From Vermamoeba vermiformis (taxonomy: Eukaryota > Tubulinea > Echinamoebida), in assembly GCA_045837725.1 (NCBI GenBank), contig JBEWZL010000302.1:1-64000 (forward strand): a DNA stretch of 64,000 nucleotides. The letters run 5' to 3'. Made by a program: the position numbers and the translations under genes. The notes beneath the pieces were generated by a model, which saw nothing but the letters and a program-made list of their open reading frames with translations, was not told the origin of the DNA and did no database searches. Positions 45,440 to 57,064 of the stretch are shown here, in pieces (the first letter of the stretch is position 1; each line of letters begins with the position of its first letter).

Positions 45440-47133
45440 TTATGCCGAAATTAGCTCAAATACAGTGAGTTCAGGATCGCAAAACAATCTGATTGGTGGA
45501 TGCGTCGCCAATCCTCTGTTAGTATACAACATATTAACGCCACCATCTGGTCGTTTGACGGCATGTAAGCCTGAAGTCTACACAATGAATCATGATTAGT
45601 CATTTGTATTGCGAAAACTCGTCCAGGGTAATCTTTGCAAGTATTTTTCTCCGCTTACCCATTCCCAATGCGTTACTACGTAGAAATGTTTCGCGATCGG
45701 TCTAAATATGCCTCTGGAAGATTTTAATTAGGATTTTACCAAATAAGGAAATCGGTATGTATTTTGAGGTACGTACTTCAACGGTCCCGAATGTTCGTAC
45801 AACCAGACTAACAGCGGCAAGATCGGCTTTTTCGTGAAAGGCCAACAGATTTGACCACCTGTGAAGCAATTGCATGTCAAAAAACAATAAAACTTTAAAC
45901 TTAACTAGTGACACGTGTCACCGTTAGGTGATAATGACACGTGTCACACTAAAGTATCTGTACAGGGCGCCAGTGATATAGGGACTCTGCGTCACTTCAC
46001 TGCGGTAGAGTGTTTGACACGTGTCATCGTCATTTTTGCTAAGTGAGGCCGTACTCATTGTTATAAACGTACCATGCGTGTGTCCCGACAATATCAAGTC
46101 ACAATGATAATTTTTCAATTTTTCAGCGCTGTCTGGATTGTGCGACAAGACGATACGAACAACAGGCTCTGAGGTCTTAGACGATGATAATTCTTCTGAT
46201 GTGACTGGTGGTACGTCTTGCATTGCCTTATTTAGATCAAAGTCTTGCGGGTAATCTCCGACTCCAACCTGAATGGGTGACTGTTAGCGGATGTGCTCCG
46301 AAAAAAAGTTGCTATTTTGGTTTGTACGTACGATTTCGAATCGGATATTGTCTAGAGGGAATACACGCTCATTAACTAATGTTTTGATACCAACGTTGTT
46401 CAAATTCTTGAGAATAATGTCTTTTCCTTTTTGGCCATCTGAGTTTGAATGAGGTCAGTCAAGTTAAAGGCGATAGAAGAGGTATCTATGGCTAATTACC
46501 TTTATAATCGTGGTTACCTAGTACCGCATAGATGCCATATTGAGCTTTAAGTTGTTTGAGATATTTTTCAGCAAATTCGATTACTGGATCTGCTCGCAGT
46601 TGAACAAAATCACCTAGTACCTCGATATTAGCAAAAAATTACAATAATAAATACAGTTAATTATACCTGTTAGAAAAATAAAGTCTGGTTGCTCTTGGTG
46701 AGTAATTTCGATAATTTTTTCGATCAGCTTTGGCGAGATCCGTTGTGGAAAGGGTGGGAAGTCGTAATGAAAATCAGATAAGTGGACTATCTTTAATCTT
46801 TGTTGTGATGTACATTTTTCTATAAAGAAATCAGTTAGCAATAGTGAAAACTTTGATCCTCCACGTCATCAAATTTAAATAATCCATTAAAATTAGCAAA
46901 AATAACGGCAATTAATTAAATACTATGAATATTATATTGGCTGAGCTGGAAATTTGTTATAAAGCGGAATGCGTACCTAAATTACGGATGGGCAATCGAA
47001 CTCTTTCAATTCTCAACTTGCTTGGAAATAACAGCTTTAAAAATAAAGCTATAAATCCAGCGATCGCTAAAAATATTCTTTTTACGAGCGGCTTTTTCTT
47101 TGGTTGCTTTGATGTGGATCCGTAGCGTTGCAT
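45440..47133 (-). CDS. YkuE-type metallophosphoesterase, membrane-anchored
   Basis: Exons 47133-46977, 46819-46667, 46613-46500, 46438-46332, 46268-46073, 45858-45777, 45701-45659 and 45577-45440 give 329 residues. A Lys/Arg-rich N-terminus and one hydrophobic segment (FLAIAGFIALFLKLLF) anchor the protein. All calcineurin-like metal motifs are present: HLSDFHYD (DxH), GDFV (GDxx), LGNHDY (GNHD), SHNPD and SGHTHGGQ, then RGL near the end. This is the YkuE/TMEM62 style of phosphoesterase, with two-metal hydrolysis of phospho-esters, possibly lipids. The intron at 45859-46072 carries three copies of the palindrome TGACACGTGTCA. It is divergent from the PSI-domain gene. Confidence 0.9.
45908..46026. 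repeat. Three TGACACGTGTCA palindromes inside an intron
   Basis: Perfect 12-base palindromes at 45909-45920 (14 bases as GTGACACGTGTCAC), 45935-45946 and 46015-46026, within intron 45859-46072 of the phosphoesterase gene. A fourth copy lies at 53440-53451 in an intron of the SPRY gene. Each contains the E-box CACGTG. Confidence 0.7.
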
Positions 47134-47343
47134 CTCGAACTAAAAGCGGTTTCTGAATTGTTTTGCAGCGCAAAGCGAGCTTATAATACAATAAATATTA
47201 TATAATACAAATATACAGAGGTATTGTGGTCTTTTGGGCTAAGATCTTAAAGATAAATTTGTTTCAATAATTTTGTCGCGTCATCAAAGAGTACACAACA
47301 CGTAGCACTTTTTGATTTGTATATTTATAATAACAAGAATATA
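47134..47343. promoter_or_regulatory. Divergent promoter
   Basis: 210 AT-rich bases between the start codons of the phosphoesterase gene (minus) and the PSI-domain gene (plus). No distinct factor site recognised. Confidence 0.4.
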
Positions 47344-48704
47344 ATGAGAAAGTTTTTGTTATTTTCAGCCGTTATTTTGTTGATAGCTGCCTCTTGGGCT
47401 CAAAGTAAGTTTTAATCAGGATCCGACCCAATTAATTTATTTACAGTTATAAAATATTAATTGCGAAGATCGTGGCAATATAATATTAAATATGCCATAT
47501 AATGATTAATCAGATATTGAAAGAATTATTTATTTTCGTAAATTTGAAAAACCTTATAGAACGGTAGAATTTAAGCTAGTCTACTCGATACAATCAAAAA
47601 ATTAAATGAAAAAGCAATTTAATATTATTTAGTTAATTTCGCGCGAAAGACAAATCAGCAGAAAATTCGATCCTTTTTTTAGATCGCGAATCCAACAATG
47701 CTAACCGTCATTATTTAGCTACATCCGAGGCAACTACAGCTGAGCCAGTAAGTCCACCAGAGGCATCCACTACACCTCAAGCTGAAGCACCTAAAGCTGA
47801 AACCGCTCCTCAATCCGAAACACCTACGAGTAACAACAGCTCTTCGGATTGCCATTCATTGGGATCATGCAGTGCATGCGCTGAGAAGAGCGGTTGCGTC
47901 TGGTGCGAAGAGAGCAAGACTTGTTTTGATGGTAAGTTGTACAACTCGATCCGACCGGATTTGTTTGTCTATTTCCTAATGCGCGTAAAATACTTCAAAA
48001 TATGGTTCATGGATATTAAGGGTTCTTTATGATTACTCAATGATGTTTTATAGGTAATTTCCTTGGTCCCGAAGACAAATCTTGTGGATGGGAGTACAGA
48101 TGGAACTTCTGCATGGCTCCGACTCGCATTTTGTTGTTAGTTGCAGCTGGCGTCGTTGCTCTTTTATTGTTGTGCATTATTATTTGCATATGCAGGTAAG
48201 TTCGGTCGTATTCTAAGCGAGTTTCGTTCCGTTACAAATTTACTCGGATCCAAATCCAACCTTCTTTAGAATAGAATTCCAAAATAATTGCACCTATGAT
48301 ACTCTATATAAGTCTTGAGGTATATATACTGATTTTCTCTTCAGATGCTGTTGCTGCAGTGGTCGCAAAAAAGGTTCTAAGGGCTACGAGAAGTTGCCGC
48401 AAGAGCCGAGTCAATACGAGATTGATGCTATTGAAACTGGTAGCAGACATCCAAAGGTAAGCTATATATAAAAACATAGTACTAAATAGTCAATTATTGA
48501 ACAAAAATTACTGCCTTAAATTTCTGTTTTGAAGCCGGATCGAGTCTCAAACTTAACGCCGTTTTAACATAATGCTGAACAATATATTGTGCTTATAATA
48601 GTATTAATATTAATGTTATACAGACTGATGCTAAGCGACGTGAGTTGGAAGAGAAGTACGGTAGATCTTTCGGTCGACGAACTCACCAGCTCAGCGACGA
48701 ATAA
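47344..48704 (+). CDS. PTTG1IP-like PSI-domain membrane protein
   Basis: Exons 47344-47404, 47683-47931, 48054-48195, 48345-48456 and 48624-48704 give 214 residues. A signal peptide (LLFSAVILLIAASWA) precedes a Pro/Thr/Glu-rich stretch, then a PSI-type cysteine module (SLGSCSACAEKSGCVWCEESKTCFDG...CGW...FCMAP). A membrane span follows (ILLLVAAGVVALLLLCIIICIC) and a juxtamembrane Cys cluster (CRCCCCSGRKK) likely to be palmitoylated. The tail ends RRELEEKYGR. PSI, span, Cys cluster and a charged helical tail is the layout of PTTG1IP/PBF, a type I protein of surface and endosomes. Intron 1 (278 bases) and later introns hold GGATCC/GATC words. Confidence 0.8.
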
Positions 48705-49012
48705 TATCAACAATTAGCATAATGAGTGTTAGTAGCATTCATTATGATATATTTAAGTCAATAAAGCCTCCAGAAGGGTTTTTAATGAATTCGGCTTAAG
48801 ATCCCGAGCTCTTTACTGAGCGCTCAAAGACGCTAGATAGTCTGTAAGTACCTTATATTATTATAAAGACGATGCAATACAATCTTAAGCTTATTGTTAT
48901 CAATTTATCGACCTTCGAGAACTCACTTTAGCTGCGATCCAACGTTGATTATGAAACTAAATCGAAAGTACTAGAATTTAATTTATTTATAATTTATTGG
49001 TATATTTACAAA
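48705..49012. terminator. Convergent 3' flanks
   Basis: 308 bases between convergent stops of the PSI gene and the atypical Rho gene. AATAAA at 48759 is a probable poly(A) signal for the PSI gene. No gene seen. Confidence 0.4.
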
Positions 49013-49858
49013 TTAAAGAATGATACAGTTTCCACCAGCAGCGCGCGAGGCTCTAAGCTCAGCTTCGTCTTCAATAATTATACTTTGTCGCGCCAAATCA
49101 TTGCAGTACTCGACGGCTTCTTTAATGCCTTCCATAGTCTTAGCTGAGCATTCTAAATACTTCATAGCTTTAATTTCTTTAGCGACAGCTTGTCCTTGCT
49201 TCGTTGATACTGGCTCTTGGTTCTTTTCTTTCAACCTATTGATCGTATCCGGATCTGTTCTTAAATCGGATTTGCAGCCGATTAAGACTACTGGAATGCT
49301 TCCGCTAGTTCTTTGCTGAATTTCAGGAGCCCACACGGTGCGCACGTTTTCTAACGACTGTGGATTTCCGATCGAGAAGAAAACGACAACGATCTGCGCA
49401 ATCGAATAAACAGGTAGTCGAAGCCTGTAAACAAGGTGTTATTATTACGAACATTTCGTATCATATTTAATTTATTTACCGTTACTGGAAGTCTTTGTTT
49501 TAATTTTTTAATTAAATTATTTTCGAAATTGAATTAGACTTACATTGGAGCAGCGCGACGAGATGGAGGGTCTTCTTCCATCCAATCGACATTCACTGGG
49601 GCATAACCAGGAGGAGCACAACGGAAGGCTTAAAATTACATTACTGGTAAGCAAGATCACTAAATAATTTATTTTTTATTATTATTATTACTTACGAGCA
49701 AAGTTCCATTGCCTGTCATAATATTGATCAAAATTTGGCGGTTTATCGTCTCTATAAGCCATCAGCATCGCGGTCATGCCAGATCCGGCATCTCCAACCA
49801 TCATAACCCGCTTCAACGGGAGTTCCGGTTGTGGGTTATTAGGATTATTCCGTTCCAT
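49013..49858 (-). CDS. Atypical Rho-family protein with altered P-loop
   Basis: Exons 49858-49696, 49628-49544 and 49424-49013 give 219 residues. The Rho fold is clear in the second half: FFSIGNPQSLENVRTVWAPEI, VLIGCKSDLR (base-binding motif), TKQGQAVAKEIKAMKYLECSAKT, and a C-terminal CAAX box (CIIL) for geranylgeranylation. The first half is degenerate: the P-loop is GDAGSGMTA with Met in place of the phosphate-binding Lys, and the switch II DTAGQE is replaced by a Pro-rich insert (VDWMEEDPPSRRAAPM). Nucleotide hydrolysis, and perhaps binding, should be impaired, so it is probably a constitutive or scaffold-type Rho. A missed exon in the switch region cannot be excluded. Confidence 0.85.
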
Positions 49859-50535
49859 TGTGGTTTGAGGCAGAAAATAGAAATATTAATAACCAGTAAA
49901 GCAAAGGCCGTTAACCATACTACGGAGATAAAAAATGAGATTTTTTTAGTCTTACTCGTTAAAATTTCATTTCTGGCTTTACAATAAGTTCGGAAGCTTT
50001 ACAAGCGTGCTTTCCTTATGAAGCACATTGGCTTCGTAGCCTTCATCACAAGTATGGAAAACTGAAGATCTTAACATTCACGGCCGTAGCAGCTACTTAA
50101 CATAATAATTTTGAATTATCGGTCCATGTCTCATCACCGTACAGCAATTATTTCAAAAATTGTAGAACAACGGATCGGTGTTATTCTCCAACTGCAATCA
50201 GTAAGGGTAAAAGACGGAATTAAAAATATAAATTCTTTTCTAGCTATTTAGCTAAAGAATAATCAAGTCGTAGATAATGTGCTGCTAGTTAAATTAAAGC
50301 AGTAAATTTGGATTCTAGCTGTCTCGTAAAAACGTTTTTGCAATGTGATTCTCTCCGGAGCGCTGGTTACCGCGGTAAAAGTACGCGATATCTTATCGAC
50401 TAACATTTTTCTATCGAATATTCTAGAAAATGAATTAATAAGAAGCAACAAATGGAAGGAGGAGCTGGGCCGACCAAAACGGACATGCCTATTGACCTTT
50501 CCGATCTCTCGCTGATCTGCTTAACTACTGCATGA
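49859..50535. other. Intergenic and unresolved 5' region
   Basis: Divergent region between the atypical Rho and the methyltransferase-like gene. It contains a candidate first coding segment 50452-50532 (MEGGAGPTKTDMPIDLSDLS) in the same frame as the downstream gene but closed by TGA at 50533-50535. No other gene seen. Confidence 0.35.
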
Positions 50536-51322
50536 AAACTAAAAATAAGAAGGCATTTTCTGCACGAGCACAAAAAGGAATCATGCTTCAGAAGGCAAAG
50601 AAAAAATTTGCCGAAATCAAAAATAAAAAATATAGGAATAGGCGAATTATTCGTTGCTGCTGCAATTACCGTCGCTATTCTTTCATTTGATTGCGGACCG
50701 ATTTTGGACTCAATCTTGTAGATCAGGTTTTTTGATGCTCTTAGGCATTAATAGCGATTACTAATATTATAACATGCTTTCAGACCAGTTTTTTTCTTTC
50801 GATTGGTTTTGCAATTATCGTGTTGGCTGATATTTTAATTCTCGTGTCTGGCTTCAAACTGGCAAAATCAGCTAAAAACAAAGAAATGACCGTAAGTACT
50901 AAAAAAATTAACGCGATATTCTAATAAAACGCCAGTTTTAAGCCAAATTTCTGGATCGGATCTAATATTTTTTTTTGTAGTTGGTCACCAAGGGTCCATA
51001 TCGCTTAATGCGTCATCCAATGCACGGTGCATTTGTTATATTTATTGTCGGAGCATTTATTGTGCGATTGAATTGGTTTTTTGACCTGTTAATGCTCGTC
51101 AGTTGGGCGATCGGTTTGCTCGAATTGCCTAAAGAAGAAGAGTCGCTTGTTTCATGGTACGGCGAGGCATATATTCAATATAAAAGGAAAACTGGAGCGC
51201 TTTTGCCGTGCCCTGTCCTCGATTGCGGAGTTTCAAAGGAAAATGCAGCGTGGATCGCAGAAAATCGTGTTGACACGCAAGTTGGATTACTTCCCTCGAT
51301 GACAGAGCTTGAAGATGATTAA
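50536..51322 (+). CDS. ICMT/PEMT-like membrane methyltransferase family protein (5' unresolved)
   Basis: Exons ending 50717, then 50789-50891 and 50981-51322, are in frame. Helices (IGELFVAAAITVAILSF; SIGFAIIVLADILILVSGF) precede VTKGPYRLMRHPMHGAFVIF, the GPYR..RHPxY-type motif of isoprenylcysteine methyltransferase/phospholipid methyltransferase-like proteins. Two further helices follow, then EEESLVSWYGEAYIQYKRKTGALLPC, matching the family's E...YxxY...R..P ending. These use S-adenosylmethionine at ER membranes. The start is a problem: upstream, the same frame continues back to an ATG at 50452 but contains a TGA at 50533, with no GT donor between. Either the start is non-canonical, a splice is missed, or the copy is damaged. 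Confidence 0.6.
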
Positions 51323-51720
51323 AACAATTGTATAATATAGCTTATTGGTACCAATAAACGAAAGTTAAATTCAGCCAGGGTTGGATCGTAGGTTTACCTA
51401 CGTAAATTATCAAGCCTTATTAATTATTGCTGCCCGTTTATTATTATTTATTTGAATTTAATTTACCTTGAATTTAAATTAACTCTGCAACACAGCACAA
51501 CTACATGGGAGCCCCAATAGACCAGACCAGACTCCGTGCCCTCGAATACGTACTAATGCCGCCTTTACTCTAACGGATGGCAGTTCAACCAACAATCAAC
51601 AGGCTCTGGGAGACCACTCGAAGGCTTAGATAGACTTGGCTTGGGCGACACTTCTCAGCCTGAAGTTGTACGGATGCCACAATTTTCCTGCGGTTGTTTC
51701 TTAAACACTTCAGATCGCAG
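51323..51720. terminator. Intergenic; 16-base palindrome over the poly(A) signal
   Basis: TTATTGGTACCAATAA at 51342-51357 is a perfect palindrome whose right half contains AATAAA (51353-51358), 20 bases after the methyltransferase-like stop. As a palindrome it presents AATAAA-like signals on both strands. The rest shows no gene. Confidence 0.45.
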
Positions 51721-53868
51721 ATGGAGCAGCACTATTGGTTATTTCTAAATTTACCGCTCGAATTGAGCTTAGAAGTACTCACTGATGCTGGTAATAAGGC
51801 CATTACGAGTATAGCTTCCCTCAACAAAGCGCATCTCGATTTATTTAATAAACCAAACGGACTGTATCAACGTCTAGTTGCTAGAATATGTAACAATAAT
51901 ATGCAAGGTAATTTCAGATAATATTTAGAATCGATATTTCGGCTGTGATATAAATTTACAGGCACATCCAAAGTATCTTCGTTTTTCTCGTTTAATTTTT
52001 GCATGACAGACGGTTAAATTGATTTTTATCATTAATAGGTCTTATTAAAGAGGATTTTGACTGGTATCGCGAGTTTAGAATCGTGTCATATTATTACGAT
52101 CAAATTCTCAACAACTCGGTCGTGGATCCAAGAGACTTGGAGAGCTTGAAAACCGCTTTTGCCATAGATGAATCGGTTAAAGTACATTAATGATTAATAT
52201 AGCATCGATTGGGCCCTATTAACCTGTTTTTCTGCTCAAGTTGTTGGACGAAGAAACTTATTCCGGTAAACTGCTGATCCAACAAAGCCAATTGCCTTTA
52301 TATCCCCTTCCAATAGGCGACTATTCAACAGCATATTATGAAATCGAATTGGACGAATATTTTGGCGAAGAGTAAGTAAAATTCAATTTTTTTCGGTACA
52401 TCCGTTGCGAAGAGTCAGTACATCTCAATTTATTCATATAATTGATTTTAAATATTAAATATTGATATTAACATGATTAATAGGGAGATAATCGCAGAGG
52501 TTTGTGTCGGAGCGAGTTTACATGGAGCGATCTCACTTCCAGGGCATGGCCGCAATTCATTTGCTTACAATAGTTGGGGTTCAATGACAATAGAAAGTAC
52601 TCACAGTTGGCGTGAAGAAAGGTTTAAGAGTTTTGATATTGATTTGGGCGAAATTGGTACGTTTTAAATTATAATTTTTTTTTAGGTCAAAGATCTGATT
52701 TATTTTTTTCAGTTGGATTTGGCATTAATTTCAAAAATAATTCAATTTTCTTCACATTAAATGGAGAATTGATATTTGAAACGAACGAGACGGTATTTGG
52801 CAAACCTTTATTGAATTTAAAGGCGCTTCATGCGCACTTCAGCGTCGAACTGATAAAAAAAGAAAATGATGCGGAGGAAATGCGTAGAGTGACTCCTATA
52901 GTCAATTTTGGAGACGATGAATTTGCATTCGATCTCGTGAAATATCAGCAAAGTCATTCAGCCAATCAAACAAATTCTCCCCAAAAACACCGATTCTATT
53001 CTGACGTCAGTACGTATCAAATTCAATCTGCAAATTTCGAAATTTCACAGTTGTTCCACTTACATTGAGACGCGATATTTGCAGATTAATGATTTGAACT
53101 AATTTTTTCGACTTTGCAGTTGCGGATCACGTTTTGGCGTACCCTGATTACGAAACTATCAAAGTATACGAAGAAGATCCAGAACGTATTAACCAATTAA
53201 TCGTTACACCTGTGGATTTCCCGTCAAATGTCAAAACAGAGGGAAAAGCGGGAGCGCATGGACTTGACAACTTTTTGTACGGATTGCTCTTTCTGAGATC
53301 TGCGTACCATGATCTAGCTGATGGAGAGCGAATGGAAGATGAGTTCGACAAATTAAAACAAAACATTGGTGTCCACTCCATGGTATATGAATGCGATAAG
53401 TAAGTACAAATCGGAACTAACAACAAAAAAGTGACACTTTGACACGTGTCAATGATATTTTTCACGTGTCAAAGATATTTTTACTGTACTTTTTTGCCGT
53501 GGTGTACAATCAACTGATTTTTATTGACAGAGGAAAAGACTATTATTCAAATAGTTTAATCCGTGAGTTTGGATTTGGAGATTTGATCGCTAAAGAAGGT
53601 CACGACGAATTCTTTCAGCCTCGTTATCGGAAGTTCGCGTGGGAAATTTGTGACGATCTGCTAAGTTTGATCAGAGGCCACTGTTGGACTATCGTTTGGG
53701 GCGCTTTTATCGTAAGTCTTTCTTTCAATCTATCGTTATTTCACTATAATTTAAGAAAAAAAAGTAATACCATTATATTAGGGCCAAAATGAATGGTCAG
53801 TCGCGGTTTTGTGCTATCGGGTCTATAGTAAGAGATCTATTTTTTTTTGTTCGGCGTTAGTCAGCTAG
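51721..53868 (+). CDS. SPRY-domain protein with F-box-like N-terminus
   Basis: Exons 51721-51907, 52039-52181, 52241-52371, 52484-52656, 52713-53009, 53120-53399, 53531-53711 and 53782-53868 give 492 residues. The N-terminus (LFLNLPLELSLEVLTDAGNKAITSIASLNKAHLDLF) is F-box-like. The centre is a SPRY/B30.2 fold: YYEIELDEYF, IIAEVCVGASLHGAISLPGHGRNSFAYNSWG, FKSFDIDLGEIVGFGINFKNNSIFFTLNGELIF, and VELIKKEN then NFGDDEFAFD. SPRY domains bind target peptides; F-box plus SPRY (as in FBXO45) would make an SCF substrate adaptor. The C-terminal ~170 residues are unassigned. An intron carries TGACACGTGTCA (53440-53451). Confidence 0.75.
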
Positions 53869-53902
53869 CTGACTTTGGTTATATTCAGCATGGCAGTATC
53901 TA

Positions 53903-54575
53903 ATGAGCGAAGAGAACAAAGAGATGGATCCAGAGGTCGCCGAGGCTGCTAAAAAACTATTGTCAAAAATTCTGAGAATTGAAGAACCACAGACAACGCC
54001 AGAATTTATCGAATTTGACGTCGCCTTTTGTCAATATTGCTTGTCGTAAGCGTTAATACTACTATTTATATAATATAGGCTAACAACTTATCCAGAACTC
54101 TTCGCTGGCTAGCGATCAAAACTTTGATCCAGGAAAGATCGGTCGTTACACGACGACAGACGGCAAAAAAATTATCGAATCTTAAGGTAAATATGCTGGT
54201 TATATTCTAAAATTCATAATTACATCCTCACATTACTTTTTCTTTATGAAGAAACTTTTCGGGCCTTCCGATCCCATCATCAAAAGGTGTCTTGCAACGA
54301 TGAGATTATTGGCTCCTCCAAAGACTAGTACAGATGATAATTATGATGCGCCCTTGCAACGCTTAGCAATGCGATTTTTTTCTTCCAAGCGTAAACGAGA
54401 TAATGACGACGAGAAAATGGATGTGAGCAAAATCGATTTTGGCAGTGAAGAAGAGCTGCTCAAAGCACGCATATTCGATTTTATAACAAAAGAGAAGATA
54501 TTTGGCACTTTAGAAAATGCGGAGGACGACTCTGCCTCGGGTTCAGGATCGGATTCGGAGATCGAACTTGAATAA
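53903..54575 (+). CDS. Small unrecognised protein with acidic C-terminus, 185 aa
   Basis: Exons 53903-54045, 54096-54186 and 54252-54575 join in frame. The start MSEENKEMDPEVAEAAKKLL begins 34 bases after the SPRY gene stop. The protein is helical and charged, with a Lys/Arg patch (FFSSKRKRDNDDEKMD, possible NLS) and an acidic Ser-rich end (SGSGSDSEIELE). No family recognised. The very short spacing suggests that the transcripts of this and the SPRY gene are close or overlapping. The final acceptor (TATGAAG) is weak. Confidence 0.6.
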
Positions 54576-54812
54576 ACAGTTTCGGATGTTCCAAAATATC
54601 TTAAATCTGAACGGTTTAATTGTTCACACATGTAGCCATCAATATGATGTTGTATTATTGAAAAAGTACGAGTAAAATTGAAATTTTTCTGTTCCTTTTG
54701 CGAATATTGTCAGAACCATCGCAAACAAAACGAGGCGGCTGTAAAATGAAATTTTAAGTTTATTTATTCATAATGAAGTTAAAGAATACTTCGATAGCAG
54801 TTCGGGACCGTA

Positions 54813-56756
54813 ATGACGAGTATTAAAGACAAAATTATTGGCAGCGTGATCGGATTAGCTGTTGGTGATGCTTTAGGTGCGCCTTTAGAAGGTAAATATA
54901 TTATAAAATTATAATATTATCATATATGAGTAATTCAAGTTGAATAAAGGGTCACAAAGGAAGACAAAAAAATATTTTTATTATCTTATTTTTTGATATT
55001 TAATTAATTAGGGCTCTCTAGCGACATTGCGCGTGAAAAAATCGAATTAAATACTGGGAAAAAATCGATCGATTTTTGGAGCGAGCCACAAGAGAATTGT
55101 GATAGCGAGTCAGAAGAAGAAACAGCCTTAGATTTCATGGAGAATAAATGGGATGTGCCTGGAATATACACAGATGATACGCAATATATGTTATGCACAA
55201 TACAATCGATATTAGAGGTACGGATCTGATTTGGATAATTACGTAGTTTGGAGATCTAAAACGTAATTTTTTAGACTGGCAATTTCGATGCTGATAGAAC
55301 TCGAGATGTATTTGCAGCTTTAAGGCAACAAAAAGGACCAATCAGCGGCTTTGGATTATTTCGCGGAACTGGTGAAGTAAGTCAAAAACTCCACATCCGT
55401 TTAAAATTTCTATTAGTTAGCTTATTTTATTTATTACGTAGACTGGTCGAGCGGCTATAGAAATGATGGTTAAAAAAGAAAAATCACAATTATGTGGTCA
55501 ATTTACTGCAGGTAACGAACGAGATCCGCGATCGAATCCAAAATTTCAAAAAGTTAATCGTTCTATTGATAGGAAACGGCGGTGCGATGAGAATGGGTCC
55601 TTTAGGGGCATATTATAATAATAATGAAAACCTATTAATCACCTCAGCAATTGAAAGTTCCTTATTAACGCATCGAGATCCGCGAGGAGTTTCTGCAGCG
55701 ATTGCAATGGCCTTAGCAACAGCTTATTTATGCAATTCAGATGGTATGAGTCATAGTATATATTACTATACTAATATTAATTCGTTTTAAAGAGGATGAA
55801 TTTAGCGGCAAAGAATTCCTGATCCACGTAGCGAAGAAATGTCGCGTAGCAGAGGCTAAATTACTAGAAAAATACTCTGAATATTTATTATTGCCAGTAG
55901 ATAAGGTAATTTCACTAATATTAAGAAAAATTTAAGCCTTCGGGCGAGATTTAGGATCGCATCCAAATCTGTTCCTCTTTTAACCAATCTTAACAATAGG
56001 ATTCTAGTCGAAAAGACCCTCATGCTAATATTAAAGTCATTCATCAATTTTCTGACGCTATTCTGTGGTGCTCAACAATCCTGCCGCACGGATTCAAACG
56101 CTGCGCCAAAGACATTGGTAAACGAGCGGCAATAATTAAATCGGCTGGTGAAGATTTAAAGAAGAATATAGTTAAAGAGATGCATCCTAATGGCGGCTTC
56201 GTATTTTGTTCGGTTTTAACGGCTCTCGTTTGCGCATCTGTTTTCGATGACTTTGCTGAAGCAATGCAAAGCATTTTAGAGCTTGGAGGTGATGCTGATA
56301 CGTAAGTACTAGTAATATAAAATATACTATTATGCTTTTTATCAAATTCTATGGTCACTATTTAGAGAAATTGCCAGTACAAAAACACATCCGAAGTTGA
56401 ATCCACTTGCAGTGGATCAAATGACCATATTTTAGTCATAATAATATTATATAATAATCTTATGATTTATTATTAATGTTTCAAAGCTAATTTTGGGGTT
56501 TTTTTTCAGTGCTGGATCCATGCTTGGTTGTCTCATGGGTGCACGACTAGGCTACAGTTCTATTCCTGAAAAATGGCGCGAAAATGTTCTCAATGCCAAG
56601 CCCTTGTATGATACCGCTCAACACTTGGCTGAGTTAGCTACAAAGACTGACAAAGTGCTTGGAACTCCGTGCTGCGAGATCCACTCACTGCACCATTTGA
56701 TTGACATGGAGTGCTTGAAATACGTTGATAATGATGACGAACAAGAAGATAATTAG
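54813..56756 (+). CDS. ADP-ribosylglycohydrolase family protein
   Basis: Exons 54813-54891, 55012-55217, 55275-55376, 55442-55511, 55573-55743, 55793-55905, 56000-56301 and 56510-56756 give 429 residues. The DraG/ARH signature is present: IGLAVGDALGAPLEG, GIYTDDTQYML (metal-binding TDDT), TGRA, GNGGAMRMGPLG, HRDPRGVSAAIAMALA, and the second metal site GGDADTAGSMLGCLMGARLG. Members hydrolyse ADP-ribose bonds on proteins or small molecules using two Mg ions. A ~60-residue acidic insert lies between the first two motifs. The last intron (56302-56509) contains an in-frame alternative exon that would end the protein early, removing the ADTAG metal-site helix. Confidence 0.92.
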
Positions 56757-57064
56757 TATGAATAGAATGCTGGAGTGTAAATAAAAGACGATCTTTTCGT
56801 AAGAATCGTTTTTGAAAAGTTTTACTTAACGTGTTTCTAAACGTACATATTGTTAGCTCATCGAACAATACGGAGACGGCACTAACAGATTGAGATCGCC
56901 TGCAATTTTATTGTACAGACGGAATAATGCACCTCCGTGTCATGCAGCAATTTCTAGGATAAATTTCGAAGAGTTTTTACCCGCAAAAGTAAAGAATAGT
57001 TGTTGAATACCGAATTATTTGGAAACCTTAACAACACTTCAAAAACAAACGTCTTTGACGCCAA
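56757..57064. other. Intergenic, no gene seen
   Basis: Convergent 3' flanks of the ADP-ribosylglycohydrolase gene and the small minus-strand gene. AATAAA at 56780 is a probable poly(A) signal. Confidence 0.4.

Noticed and set aside
50533-50535. Selenocysteine codon
   Set aside because: No cysteine position is expected there in the methyltransferase family and no SECIS-like element was recognised.
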